From assembly GCA_003020965.1 (NCBI GenBank), contig PXRL01000020.1:60013-124012 (forward strand): a stretch of DNA of 64,000 nt, written 5' to 3'. The translations under genes were made by a program, and so were the position numbers. The notes beneath the pieces are model-generated. The model was given only the letters and a program-made list of their open reading frames with translations, had not been told where the DNA came from and ran no database searches. Source of the DNA: Halobacteriales archaeon QS_4_69_225 (lineage in GTDB: Archaea > Halobacteriota > Halobacteria > Halobacteriales > Haloarculaceae). Shown piece after piece: positions 1 to 8,043 of this stretch. The number at the start of each line of letters is the position of its first letter. Position 1 is the first letter of the stretch.

Positions 1-1656
1 GGCGACGGCCGCCAGCGCCGCCCCGTCGACCGGCGACGGCGCCGGCACCCGGAGGTCGAACGACTGGCCCGCATAGCGCACGTCGAGATAGCGGTCGTGC
101 TCGACCGGCAGGTCGTCGGGCACCCGGTCGGCGTCGGCCCGCTCGAACTCGCGGAACCGTCGCTCCAGGTCCTCGGCGTCGATGTCGTCCCAGGGCCGGA
201 CCCGCGAGCGGGCCGTCTCGTGGGTGACGTCGGAGACCAGCAACCCGAACGCCGACAGCACGCCGGCCGCCCGGGGGACGAGCACCTCCGGGACGCCCAC
301 CTCGGCGGCGACGGCGGCGGCGTGCAGCGGGCCGGCGCCGCCGAAGGCGACCAGCGAGAACTCCCGGGGGTCGTGGCCGCGCTCGACGGAGACGACCCGC
401 AGCGCCCGCGCGGTGTCGGCGACGGCGACCCGGACGACGCCGGCGGCGGCCTCCCGGGGACCGACGCCGAGGCGGTCGCCGAGCGACTCCAGGGCCGCCG
501 TCGCCTCCTCGGCGGCCCCGCCGACGTCGCCGGCGAACGCCGCCGGGTCGATGCGGCCGAGCACGCAGTGGGCGTCGGTCACCGTCGGCTCGGTCCCGCC
601 GCGGCCGTAGCAGACCGGCCCCGGGTCGGCGCCGGCCGACTCGGGGCCGACCCGCAGCGCGCCGCCGTCGTCCAGCCGGGCGATCGAGCCGCCGCCCGCC
701 CCGACGGTGTGGACGTCGACGGTCGGCACGGCCACCGGGTAGTCGCCGACGGTCACCTCCGTCGTCACGAGCGGCTCGCCGTCCGTGACGAGCGAGACGT
801 CGCAGGAGGTGCCGCCCATGTCCATCGTCAGCGCGTCCGGGCGGTCGAGGCGGTCGGCGACGTGGGCGGCCCCGCGGACGCCGGCGGCCGGCCCCGACAG
901 CAGCGTCTCGACCGGCCGCTCGCGGGCGTCGGCCGCCCGGACGACGCCGCCGTCCGACCCCATCACCCGCAGCGGCGCCGCGACGCCGGCGTCGTCCAGC
1001 GCCGCCGCCAGCCGGCCGAGGTAGCCGTCCATCGTCGGCCGGAGGGCGGCGTTCAGCGCCGTCGTCAGTGTCCGCTCGTACTCGCGGATCTCCGGCAGTA
1101 CCGACGACGACAGCGAGACGCTGTCGACGCCCGCCGCCCGGAGCGACTCGCCGACCCGCTTCTCGTGGTCGGGGTTCTCGAAGGCGAACAGCAGCGCGAC
1201 GGCGACGCTGTCGGCGTCGATCTCCTCGGCGAGAGCCGCGACGGCGTCGTCGTCCAGCGGCTCGACGACCTCGCCGCGCGCGTCGACCCGCTCGTCGACC
1301 TCGTAGCGGCGGTCCCGCGGCACCACGGGGTCGGGCTTCGAGCCGTGCAGCCCGTAGATGTCCGGTCGGTCCTGACGGCCGATCTCGAGGACGTCGCGGA
1401 AGCCGGCGGTGGTGACCAGCGCCGTCTCCGCGAATGACCGCTCGAGGACGGCGTTGGTCGCGACGGTCGTCCCGTGGGCGAAGTAGTCGGCCGACGCCGG
1501 CGGCGCGCGGTCGGCGACCGACTCGAGGCCGTCGACGACGGCCCTATCGGGGGCGTCGGGCGTCGAGGCGACCTTCTCGACGTGGACGGTACCGTCCACG
1601 ACCGCGACCAGGTCCGTGAAGGTCCCCCCGACGTCGACGGCGAGACGCGTCTCCAT
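1..1656 (-). CDS. Hydantoinase/5-oxoprolinase family protein, HyuA type (3' end outside window)
   Basis: The reading frame is open from an ATG at 1656 to the left edge (552 codons seen) and the stop lies outside the window. The protein begins METRLAVDVGGTFTD, the nucleotide-binding signature of the hydantoinase/oxoprolinase N-terminal domain, followed by an HGTTVATNAVLER segment and, further on, MGGTSCDVSLV and GAGGGSIA, all classic for HyuA. The family does ATP-dependent opening of hydantoin or oxoproline-like rings in the cytoplasm and usually pairs with a HyuB subunit, which would lie to the left. Family membership is clear; the substrate is not. The next gene is divergent, with about 145 bp between. 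Confidence 0.88.
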   Translation of the reverse strand, partial: METRLAVDVGGTFTDLVAVVDGTVHVEKVASTPDAPDRAVVDGLESVADRAPPASADYFAHGTTVATNAVLERSFAETALVTTAGFRDVLEIGRQDRPDIYGLHGSKPDPVVPRDRRYEVDERVDARGEVVEPLDDDAVAALAEEIDADSVAVALLFAFENPDHEKRVGESLRAAGVDSVSLSSSVLPEIREYERTLTTALNAALRPTMDGYLGRLAAALDDAGVAAPLRVMGSDGGVVRAADARERPVETLLSGPAAGVRGAAHVADRLDRPDALTMDMGGTSCDVSLVTDGEPLVTTEVTVGDYPVAVPTVDVHTVGAGGGSIARLDDGGALRVGPESAGADPGPVCYGRGGTEPTVTDAHCVLGRIDPAAFAGDVGGAAEEATAALESLGDRLGVGPREAAAGVVRVAVADTARALRVVSVERGHDPREFSLVAFGGAGPLHAAAVAAEVGVPEVLVPRAAGVLSAFGLLVSDVTHETARSRVRPWDDIDAEDLERRFREFERADADRVPDDLPVEHDRYLDVRYAGQSFDLRVPAPSPVDGAALAAVA

Positions 1657-1770
1657 GCCGCCGACTCGGGCCGGCGCCCTCCTCAAGGTGACGCCGGGCG
1701 CGCCGGCGGCGACGGCGACGCGCCGACCGGCCGTTCGGCGCCCGGCGGGCGCGGACCCGCGGTAGCAGGA

Positions 1771-1780
1771 ACCGTTAAGC
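1771..1780 (+). promoter_or_regulatory. Probable TATA/promoter of thiolase gene
   Basis: A TTAA core (accgttaagc) sits about 26 bases before the ATG at 1803 in otherwise GC-rich DNA. That spacing fits a leaderless haloarchaeal transcript. Inferred from position and composition only. Confidence 0.45.
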
Positions 1781-1802
1781 GCCGACCGGCCGACCGGCCG
1801 GT

Positions 1803-2987
1803 ATGCGCGACGCCTACGTCGTCGGGGCGGGCCAGTCGGCGTACGGGTCCTTTCCCGACGAGAGCTACCGGTCGCTGTTCCGGACGGCCGTCGAGGCGGC
1901 CGTCGACAGCGTCGACCACGGCATCGACCTCGGGGCCGTCGACGAGGCCTACGTCGGGACGCTCGGCGTCGGCGGCCGCCAGATCGGCCTCTCGGCGCCG
2001 GCCGTCACCGAACACGTCGGCCTCGACGGCACGCCGGCGACCCGCGTCGAGAACGCCTGTGCGGCCTCTGGCTACGCCGTCCGGCAGGCCGTGATGGCGG
2101 TCCGGTCCGGGATGGCCGACGTCGTCCTCGCGGGCGGCGTCGAGGTGATGACGGACCTCTCCGGCGACACCGTCCGCTACTGGCTGGGCGTCTCCGGCGA
2201 GACCGAGTGGGAGCGGCTCTCCGGCACCACCTTCGCCGGCGTCTACGCCCAGATGGCCTCCGCCCACATGCGCGAGCACGGAACGACGACCGACCAGCTG
2301 TCGGCCGTCGCGGTGAAGAACCACGACAACGGTGCGCGGAACCCGAAGGCACAGCTGGATTTCACCTGTACGCTGGAGGAAGCGACGGCGGCGCCGACGG
2401 TCGCCGACCCGCTGACGCTGTATCACTGCTGTCCGACGACCGACGGCGCCGCCGCGGTCCTCGTCGCGAGCGAGGACGTCGTCGACGACTACGCCGCCGA
2501 CCCGGTCCGGGTGGCCGGCGTCGGCGCCGCCGCCGACCGGGTCGGGCTGTTCCGGCGGGACAGCTACACCTCGATTCCGGCCTCCCGGCGGGCCGCCGAC
2601 GCCGCCTACGACGCCGCCGGCGTCGGCCCCGCGGACCTCGACTTCGCGGAGGTCCACGACTGCTTCGCGATCGCGGAGCTACTGGCCTACGAGGACCTGC
2701 GGTTCTGTGAGCGCGGCGCGGCCGGCCCGTACGTCGAATCCGGCGCCACCGAGCCGGACGGGGAGCTGCCGGTCAACACCTCCGGCGGGCTGAAGTCGAA
2801 GGGCCACCCCATCGGCGCGACCGGTGCCGGCCAGGTCGTCGAGGCCTTCGACCAGCTGACCGGCCGGGCCGGCGACCGGGGACTCGAGGCGCCGGCGGTC
2901 GGGCTCACTCACAACGTCGGCGGCTCCGGCGGCGCGGCGGTCGTCCACGTCCTCGAGCGCGAGGACCGACGGAGGGCCGGGCCGTGA
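1803..2987 (+). CDS. Thiolase family protein (acetyl-CoA acetyltransferase / SCP2-type thiolase)
   Basis: 394 residues, normal for the family. The nucleophilic cysteine lies in NACAASG (about Cys86). The conserved histidine motif HDCF is near residue 285 and GHPIGATG near 334, followed by NVGGSGG near the C-terminus. Such enzymes condense or cleave acyl-CoA thioesters. The stop overlaps the start of the next gene by 4 bp, so the two are co-translated. The partner carries a DUF35 domain, the protein type known to associate with archaeal thiolases and HMG-CoA synthase. Whether this copy feeds the mevalonate pathway or a fatty or short-chain acyl-CoA route cannot be told from sequence. Confidence 0.9.
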   Translation: MRDAYVVGAGQSAYGSFPDESYRSLFRTAVEAAVDSVDHGIDLGAVDEAYVGTLGVGGRQIGLSAPAVTEHVGLDGTPATRVENACAASGYAVRQAVMAVRSGMADVVLAGGVEVMTDLSGDTVRYWLGVSGETEWERLSGTTFAGVYAQMASAHMREHGTTTDQLSAVAVKNHDNGARNPKAQLDFTCTLEEATAAPTVADPLTLYHCCPTTDGAAAVLVASEDVVDDYAADPVRVAGVGAAADRVGLFRRDSYTSIPASRRAADAAYDAAGVGPADLDFAEVHDCFAIAELLAYEDLRFCERGAAGPYVESGATEPDGELPVNTSGGLKSKGHPIGATGAGQVVEAFDQLTGRAGDRGLEAPAVGLTHNVGGSGGAAVVHVLEREDRRRAGP

Positions 2988-4363
2988 GCCGCGGCGTCCT
3001 GGCGGTCGGTGCCTACGCGCCCGCCAGTCGGGTGCCGGCCGCGGCCTTCGAGGACGCCTGGGGCCGCTTCGATGCCCCGGGCGTCGAGACGACGGCCGTC
3101 CCCGACGCCGACGAGGACGCGCTGACGATGAGCGTCGAGGCCGCCCGGCGGGCGCTGTCGGCCGCCGACGCCGACGGCGCGACCCTCGACGCGCTGGCCT
3201 TCGCGACGACGACGCCGCCGCTGGCCGAGGAAGACCTGACGCCGCGGCTCGGCTCCTATCTCGGCGCGCCCGCCGACGTCGCCGGCCGGACGTACGGCGG
3301 CCACACCCGGGCCGGCGTCGACGCCCTGCTCGACGCCCTCGGCCGCGAGGGGACGGCGCTGGTCGTCGCCGCCGACTGCCCCGCCGGCGAGCCCGACGAC
3401 CCACGGGAGCACGCCGCCGGCGCGGGCGCGGCGGCCCTGCTCGTCGGCCCGGACGCGCCGGCGACGGTCGTCGAGACGGCGGCCGCGACCGACCCCCGAC
3501 CGGGGACCCGGTTCCGGCGGGCCGGCGACGACCGCCTCGACGGGCTCGACGCCGGGCGCTACGACCGGGCGGCGTTCGTCGAGCCGGTCGAGGCGGCCGT
3601 CGACGGGCTCGACGACGCCGACGTCGACGCCGTCGCGGTGCAGGCGCCGGACGGACGGCTCCCGTATCGGGCCGACATCGACGACGAGGCGGTCGCGGCC
3701 GTCGAGACCGTCTCCGAGCTCGGCGACACCGCCGCCGCGAGCGTCCCGCTCGGTCTCGCCCGTGCCTTCGAGGCCGGCCACGAGCGGACGCTCGCCGTCG
3801 GGTGGGGGTCCGGCGCCGGCGCCGTCGCCGCCCGAATCGAAGGGGCGGCCCCGGTCGAGGCGTCGCTGTCGGCCGACCGGGAGCTGGACTACGCCGCGTA
3901 CCTCCGGCGGCGAGGCGACGTCGTCGGCGACGTCCCGGACGGCGGCGCGGCCCACGTCTCGGTGCCGAGCTGGCGCCGGAGTCTCGCCTCCCGGCACCGC
4001 CACGAGGCCGGCCGCTGTCCGGACTGCGGGGCCGTCGCCTTCCCGCCGGCGGGCGCCTGCCCCGACTGCCGGAGCCCCGCCGACTTCGAGCCCGTCGAGC
4101 CCGCCCGGACCGGCACCGTCGAGGCCGCCACGACCATCGGCGAGGGCGGCGCCCCGCCGGAGTTCGCCGCCACGCAGGCCCGCCAGGGCGCCTTCGGGGT
4201 CGCAATCGTCGCCTTCGACGCCGGCAACGAGGCGGTCTCGGTGCCGGTCCAAGTCGTCGGCGAGGCCGCCGTCGGCGACCGCGTCCGCGCCGTCCCGCGG
4301 CGTATATACGTCGAGGAGGGCGTCCCCCGCTACGGGCTGAAGGCGCTGCCCGTCGGCGATTGA
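2984..4363 (+). CDS. HMG-CoA-synthase-like domain fused to DUF35 zinc ribbon/OB-fold
   Basis: 459 residues in two parts. Residues 1-330 follow the archaeal HMG-CoA synthase/KAS III pattern (GVLAVGAYAPASRVP at the start, DEDALTMSVEAA near 45). Residues about 340-455 are a DUF35-type module: a CPDC zinc knuckle near 345 with a second CPDC near 358, then an OB-fold. In active HMG-CoA synthases a cysteine precedes the Lys-Ala-Gly-like stretch; here the matching segment reads GGHTRAGVDAL (about 105-115) with no cysteine, so the N-terminal domain is probably not catalytic. Known DUF35 proteins shuttle acyl-CoA between thiolase and HMG-CoA synthase, and the 4-bp overlap with the thiolase supports such a partnership. 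Confidence 0.82.
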   Translation: MSRGVLAVGAYAPASRVPAAAFEDAWGRFDAPGVETTAVPDADEDALTMSVEAARRALSAADADGATLDALAFATTTPPLAEEDLTPRLGSYLGAPADVAGRTYGGHTRAGVDALLDALGREGTALVVAADCPAGEPDDPREHAAGAGAAALLVGPDAPATVVETAAATDPRPGTRFRRAGDDRLDGLDAGRYDRAAFVEPVEAAVDGLDDADVDAVAVQAPDGRLPYRADIDDEAVAAVETVSELGDTAAASVPLGLARAFEAGHERTLAVGWGSGAGAVAARIEGAAPVEASLSADRELDYAAYLRRRGDVVGDVPDGGAAHVSVPSWRRSLASRHRHEAGRCPDCGAVAFPPAGACPDCRSPADFEPVEPARTGTVEAATTIGEGGAPPEFAATQARQGAFGVAIVAFDAGNEAVSVPVQVVGEAAVGDRVRAVPRRIYVEEGVPRYGLKALPVGD

Positions 4364-4375
4364 GGCCCAGCCGGT

Positions 4376-4819
4376 CTACGTCGCGCCGCGGGCCCGGACC
4401 GTCACCGACCCCGGCTCGCCGTTCTCGAACGCGAAGGTCGCGACGTATTCGATGTCGACCAGACAGCCGGCGCAGGCGCGGTTGTCGTCGCCATCGCCCC
4501 GGACGGCCGCGACGGTGATTTTCAGGGTGTCGGCCGCCCGGTCGTAGTCGGCGCCGACCAGCTCGGCGGTGTGACAGGCGTCGGCCCCGCCGACGACGCC
4601 GTCGACGACGACCCGGCCGTCGCCGGTGTCGGCCTCGTGGCTCGCCGCCCCGTCGCCGCAGTCGACGTCCGTCACCTCGAACGACGTGGCGACGAGTCGG
4701 GTCGGCGCGTCGGACGTCGTCGGCGACGCCGTCGGGTCCTCGCTCGCCCCGCCGTCGAGACAGCCGGCCGTCGTGAGCGCCGCCGTCGTCGCGCCGGCGA
4801 GGAACCGCCGTCGGTCCAT
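4376..4819 (-). CDS. Putative Tat-exported lipoprotein of unknown function
   Basis: Start taken at the ATG at 4819, giving MDRRRFLAGATTAALTTAGC, a twin-arginine signal followed by a lipobox cysteine at residue 20; an in-frame upstream start would bury this signal. About 147 residues. The mature part begins with a Ser/Thr/Asp-rich linker and contains a Cys pair (CAGC) plus two other cysteines. It is probably anchored to the outer face of the membrane. No family recognised. It faces the DUF35 gene tail to tail with only 12 bp between them. Confidence 0.7.
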   Translation of the reverse strand: MDRRRFLAGATTAALTTAGCLDGGASEDPTASPTTSDAPTRLVATSFEVTDVDCGDGAASHEADTGDGRVVVDGVVGGADACHTAELVGADYDRAADTLKITVAAVRGDGDDNRACAGCLVDIEYVATFAFENGEPGSVTVRARGAT

Positions 4820-5067
4820 GACGAGGGCGTGCGCCCGCGGGGTCAAGGCTCTGGCGGCGCGGCGCGACCCCCTGCGTGCGGCCCTCCCGGCCCCGAAGCC
4901 GCGCGGTCGCCGCTATCCGAGGAACCGTCCCGGACCGACACAGCGTGCGGTATCGGCGTCGTCGCCCGGTTCGACGGCGAGTCGGCCCGATACTGGAGAC
5001 GTTGTGTTATTGCGGCTTCGAGAGCCCGGTGCGGGCGACCCGCGAGGAGGCCGCCGGCGACCGACGT

Positions 5068-5463
5068 TCAGTTGCGGTCCGGTCGGTCCTCGTCGAGCAC
5101 GGCCCGACACTCGGTGAGGAAGCCGGCCAGCGACGACCCCACGTCGGCGTCGAAGGTCGCGACCACGCCGGTCGTCTCGTCCCAGGGCCACTGGATGACG
5201 AACGCCTCCTCGAAGGAATAAACGCCAGCCTGGGGGCGACCGAGCGGTGTCGCCTCGATGTCGGTCTGGTGGAGGGTCGCGTTGAGCTCGATGGCGCTTT
5301 CGACCAGTGTCGACAGCTGGGCCTCGGTGTACTGCTCCCGCAGTTCGTCGTCGGAGTAAATCCGGGTCGTCCCCTGGGGCCGGTAGACCGTGACGCTGCG
5401 GAGCTTCTCGCCGACCTGGTTCCGGCAGAACTTCGCGAGCCGTTTGGCTCCCTCTTCGAGCAT
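5068..5463 (-). CDS. Small conserved haloarchaeal protein (DUF7522-like)
   Basis: Start taken at the ATG at 5463 (MLEEGAKRLAKFCRNQVG), giving 131 residues. The frame stays open about 230 bases further upstream, but that extension is Arg/Ser-rich and unlike a protein. The body has LRSVTVYRPQGTTRIY, a charged DDELREQY helix and a C-terminal beta-rich part ending in DEDRPDRN. The pattern resembles a widespread haloarchaeal family of about 120-130 residues with no known function; the family assignment is from memory of its pattern. No membrane segment or signal is seen. Confidence 0.6.
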   Translation of the reverse strand: MLEEGAKRLAKFCRNQVGEKLRSVTVYRPQGTTRIYSDDELREQYTEAQLSTLVESAIELNATLHQTDIEATPLGRPQAGVYSFEEAFVIQWPWDETTGVVATFDADVGSSLAGFLTECRAVLDEDRPDRN

Positions 5464-5856
5464 GTACAACTGTTGGCGCCGGAATGTGAATACTCTTCCG
5501 TCGCGGCTGAGAGCCGTCGGTTCCGCCCCGTCACGAGCGGCGAGTGGCGACGTACACTGAGCCGCTCTCGGCCGGAAGCCGACGACGAACTGGACGCATC
5601 CATCACGAAGCCGTTCCAAGAGCCCAGAGTGCTCGACGGAATCGAGAACGCCGCCGCAGACGCGGGTCGCCACCCGATCGCCGGAGACGTTCACCCGGCC
5701 GGCCCGCGACGGGCCCCGGTCGGCGGTGACGCCGACCGGTCGATGCGGTTCGGCACGGCGATCAGGTGGTCGTCCGGCGAACCGACGGCGTCGAGACCGT
5801 CCTCCGAGCGCCGACCCGACCCCGACAGCAGAGAGTGGCGACGAACGACGCGACCC
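5464..5856. other. Intergenic stretch between small protein and PadR gene
   Basis: About 390 bp without a convincing gene. The only structure I see is a perfect 10-bp hairpin at 5716-5739, entered separately. Frames here are open mainly because of GC richness. Confidence 0.5.
5716..5739. terminator. Perfect 10-bp hairpin with GTGA loop
   Basis: Arms CCGGTCGGCG (5716-5725) and CGCCGACCGG (5730-5739) are perfectly complementary around a GTGA loop. It lies about 120 bp beyond the stop of the PadR gene on the minus strand, so it may end or stabilise that transcript. No T-tract follows it, so the terminator role is only a guess. Confidence 0.35.
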
Positions 5857-6333
5857 CTAAATCTCGTCGAGGGAGGCGTGGAAGACGCTCCCGATCGCGA
5901 TGTGGTGCTGCAGCGTCCGCTCGATGCGTCGCCGGACCCGCTCGGTGTCGGCGATCGAGTACTTCTTCGTCTTCACCAGCTCGTGGACCTCGAGCAGCCC
6001 CTCCTCCTCCAGGTCGTGCAGCCGCGGGTAGATGGTGCCCGGGCTCAGGTGGGCGTCGAAGTGGTCCGCGAGGTCGCTCATCAGCCCCTTTCCGTGGGCG
6101 CCGCCGTCCTTCAGCGTGATCAGCACCAGCAGGAGGTCGTCCAGCGACTCCTTGACGAGGTCCTCGTCGAAGCGGAACGTCTGTCCCCCCGAGAGTTGCT
6201 CTCTGACGTCCGCGACGATCTCCTCCGACGAGTCGGTGCCGGCGCTCGCCGCCTCGTCGGCCGGCGTCTCCACCGCCCCCAGTTCCTTTCGTAGCTGTTC
6301 CGCCGAGATTCCGTTGTCGGTGTTCGTATCCAT
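5857..6333 (-). CDS. PadR-family transcriptional regulator
   Basis: 158 residues with an N-terminal acidic extension of about 60. The winged-helix domain runs from about residue 65 to 150: a DDLLLVLITLKDGGAHGKGL helix pair, then LSPGTIYPRLHDLEEEGLL, the recognition-helix and wing signature of PadR proteins, then a C-terminal helix. Such proteins are dimeric DNA-binding repressors, often autoregulated. A palindrome over this gene's own TATA region (6361-6379) fits autorepression. The upstream neighbour on the same strand is a SpoIIM-like membrane protein whose stop is 108 bp away. The effector is unknown. Confidence 0.88.
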   Translation of the reverse strand: MDTNTDNGISAEQLRKELGAVETPADEAASAGTDSSEEIVADVREQLSGGQTFRFDEDLVKESLDDLLLVLITLKDGGAHGKGLMSDLADHFDAHLSPGTIYPRLHDLEEEGLLEVHELVKTKKYSIADTERVRRRIERTLQHHIAIGSVFHASLDEI

Positions 6334-6360
6334 CTGTGGTTCCCTTCGGTCCGTCTTGTT

Positions 6361-6379
6361 ATATAGGAGCCACCTATAT
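6361..6379. promoter_or_regulatory. Palindromic operator candidate overlapping PadR-gene TATA box
   Basis: Perfect inverted repeat ATATAGG-AGCCA-CCTATAT. Read on the minus strand it includes TATATAA ending about 25 bases before the PadR-gene ATG at 6333, which is where a haloarchaeal TATA box belongs. A dimeric regulator bound here would block TBP. Confidence 0.6.
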
Positions 6380-6406
6380 CAAAGGTCGTTGGCGTTTTCA
6401 CGCGGT

Positions 6407-6426
6407 GAAGATACCTGAATATCTTC
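6407..6426. promoter_or_regulatory. Second perfect palindrome, GAAGATA-N6-TATCTTC
   Basis: Seven-base arms at 6407-6413 and 6420-6426 around CCTGAA. It is 16 bases beyond the SpoIIM-like gene's stop and upstream of the PadR gene, so it could be a terminator stem for the former or a second operator for the latter. Sequence alone does not decide. Confidence 0.4.
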
Positions 6427-6441
6427 GGTCGTCGCCGGGGA

Positions 6442-7956
6442 CTACCCCCCGAGGAACGGCCGGAAGTAGTAGGGGCTGACCAGCCCCTCGACGATCCCGG
6501 CGACGGCGAGCATGACGGCGACGCCGACCAGCACCCAGAAGGCCCGCTCGAGGGCGGCCGCCACGTCCGCCCGGCCGGCGTCGCCGGTCGCGGCCCGCCA
6601 GCCGGTGCCGCCCAGCGACAGCCCCAGCGCCCCGGCGATCAACAGCGCGGGAATCTCGACGACGCCGTGCGGCGCGACGAAGGCGGCCAGCACCGCCGGT
6701 GCGACCTCGAGCCGCGCAAGCACGCCGAGCAGCGTTCCGTTGAACAGCAGCGCGGCGACCGACGGTACCCCGAACGCCAGCCCCGAGGCCGCGCTGCCGA
6801 CGGCAACGGCGGTGTTGTTCGTCGCGAACGTCACCGCCGCCGACAGCGGGGCGTGGCCCTCGAGCCGGGCCTCGACCGAGGCGGTCACGACGCCCTCGTA
6901 GGGCCCCGCCAGCGTCCAGCCGGCGAGACCACCGCCGACGAACGCCAGTGTCGCGACCGCGTGCAGGCCTGGGTTCCGCAGGACGAACGCCTTCGCGGCG
7001 CCGAGGCCGCGCCGGACGCCCGCCCGGAGCTGGTCGAATAGCGTCACCGCCGGCGGCGCCGGCGGGTCGATTCCCCCGGCGCGGTCCGCGTAGAGGGCGA
7101 TCTTCAGCAGGTCGAGCACCGGCGACGTGACGACGACCCCGAGAAGCGCGCCGGCGGCGCCACCGCTCGGGCCGCCGGCCGCCGACACCGACCCGACGAG
7201 GGCGATCACGCCGACCGCGGCCAGGAGGTAGCCGGCCGTCCACAGCGGGTTCGCCCGGACGAAGCGCGCGCCGCCGTCGAGCCCGCCCCGGACGCCGGTC
7301 CGATCGACGACGACGGCCGCCGCCGCGAAGACGAACACCAGCCGGACGACGACGACGGCGACCAGCCACGGCAGGACGACGAGCAGCCCGGCGGCGATCG
7401 CCGCGACCGGCGACGCCGTCGCCGCCGCGGCCACGAGCGCCGCCGCGAGACCGGTCAGTAGCGCGACTACGACCAGCTGCAGGACCGCCAGCCCGAGCAG
7501 CGGCCGCCAGTGCCGGCGGGCGCCGGCGACGGCGGCCGTCGTCCCCCGCTCGTCGCGCAGCGTCGCCAGACAGCAGCGCAGCTGTGCCGCCGCCGCGACG
7601 GCGTACAGGACGGCGAAGACGACGAGGGCGACCAGGACCGTCGCGCCGAGGGCCGCGACGACCTCGGGGACGACCAACCGCTCGAAGGCCGGTGCGACGG
7701 TCTCGAACCACCGCCGGAAGGCATCCCCGCCCGCGCCGGCCCTCGGCGGGGCGACCTCGCTGTCCCGGAGATCGGCCCGGAGCCGCGCCAGCCGCCCCGT
7801 CGCCGACAGGTAGGCGTAGACGACGGCGACCCCGGCGTAGACGACGGCCCGTGCGACCTGCGCGACCGCCGGCGAGAGGAAGTACATCGGAAGCAGTTCG
7901 TCCGTCCGCGACCGGTAGACCGCGACGAGTGCCCGGAGGGCGTCGGTGAACTCCAT
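6442..7956 (-). CDS. Stage II sporulation protein M (SpoIIM)-like polytopic membrane protein
   Basis: 504 residues with roughly ten hydrophobic segments. The C-terminal third carries the SpoIIM/YggV-type hallmark PHGVVEIPALLIAGALG (about residue 425), preceded by a NNTAVAVGSAASGLAFGVPS helix. The N-terminal 300 residues form a separate multi-pass region (segments near 20-50, 95-120, 140-220, 255-290), as in haloarchaeal versions longer than the bacterial domain. In archaea, SpoIIM-like proteins are integral membrane proteins of unknown role. It lies upstream of the PadR gene on the same strand, so it could be co-regulated with it. Confidence 0.8.
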   Translation of the reverse strand: MEFTDALRALVAVYRSRTDELLPMYFLSPAVAQVARAVVYAGVAVVYAYLSATGRLARLRADLRDSEVAPPRAGAGGDAFRRWFETVAPAFERLVVPEVVAALGATVLVALVVFAVLYAVAAAAQLRCCLATLRDERGTTAAVAGARRHWRPLLGLAVLQLVVVALLTGLAAALVAAAATASPVAAIAAGLLVVLPWLVAVVVVRLVFVFAAAAVVVDRTGVRGGLDGGARFVRANPLWTAGYLLAAVGVIALVGSVSAAGGPSGGAAGALLGVVVTSPVLDLLKIALYADRAGGIDPPAPPAVTLFDQLRAGVRRGLGAAKAFVLRNPGLHAVATLAFVGGGLAGWTLAGPYEGVVTASVEARLEGHAPLSAAVTFATNNTAVAVGSAASGLAFGVPSVAALLFNGTLLGVLARLEVAPAVLAAFVAPHGVVEIPALLIAGALGLSLGGTGWRAATGDAGRADVAAALERAFWVLVGVAVMLAVAGIVEGLVSPYYFRPFLGG

Positions 7957-8043
7957 GCCCGCGAGTCCGGCGGCCCGGAACTTAACTACCGGTCCGTCTC
8001 CGGCCGCACGGTCGGCGGCCGCCGTCCTGCGATCCGGCGGCGG

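Noticed and set aside
97..1437. 446-codon plus-strand frame
   Set aside because: It is the shadow of the hydantoinase gene on the minus strand; Arg/Gly/Pro-rich, no motif.
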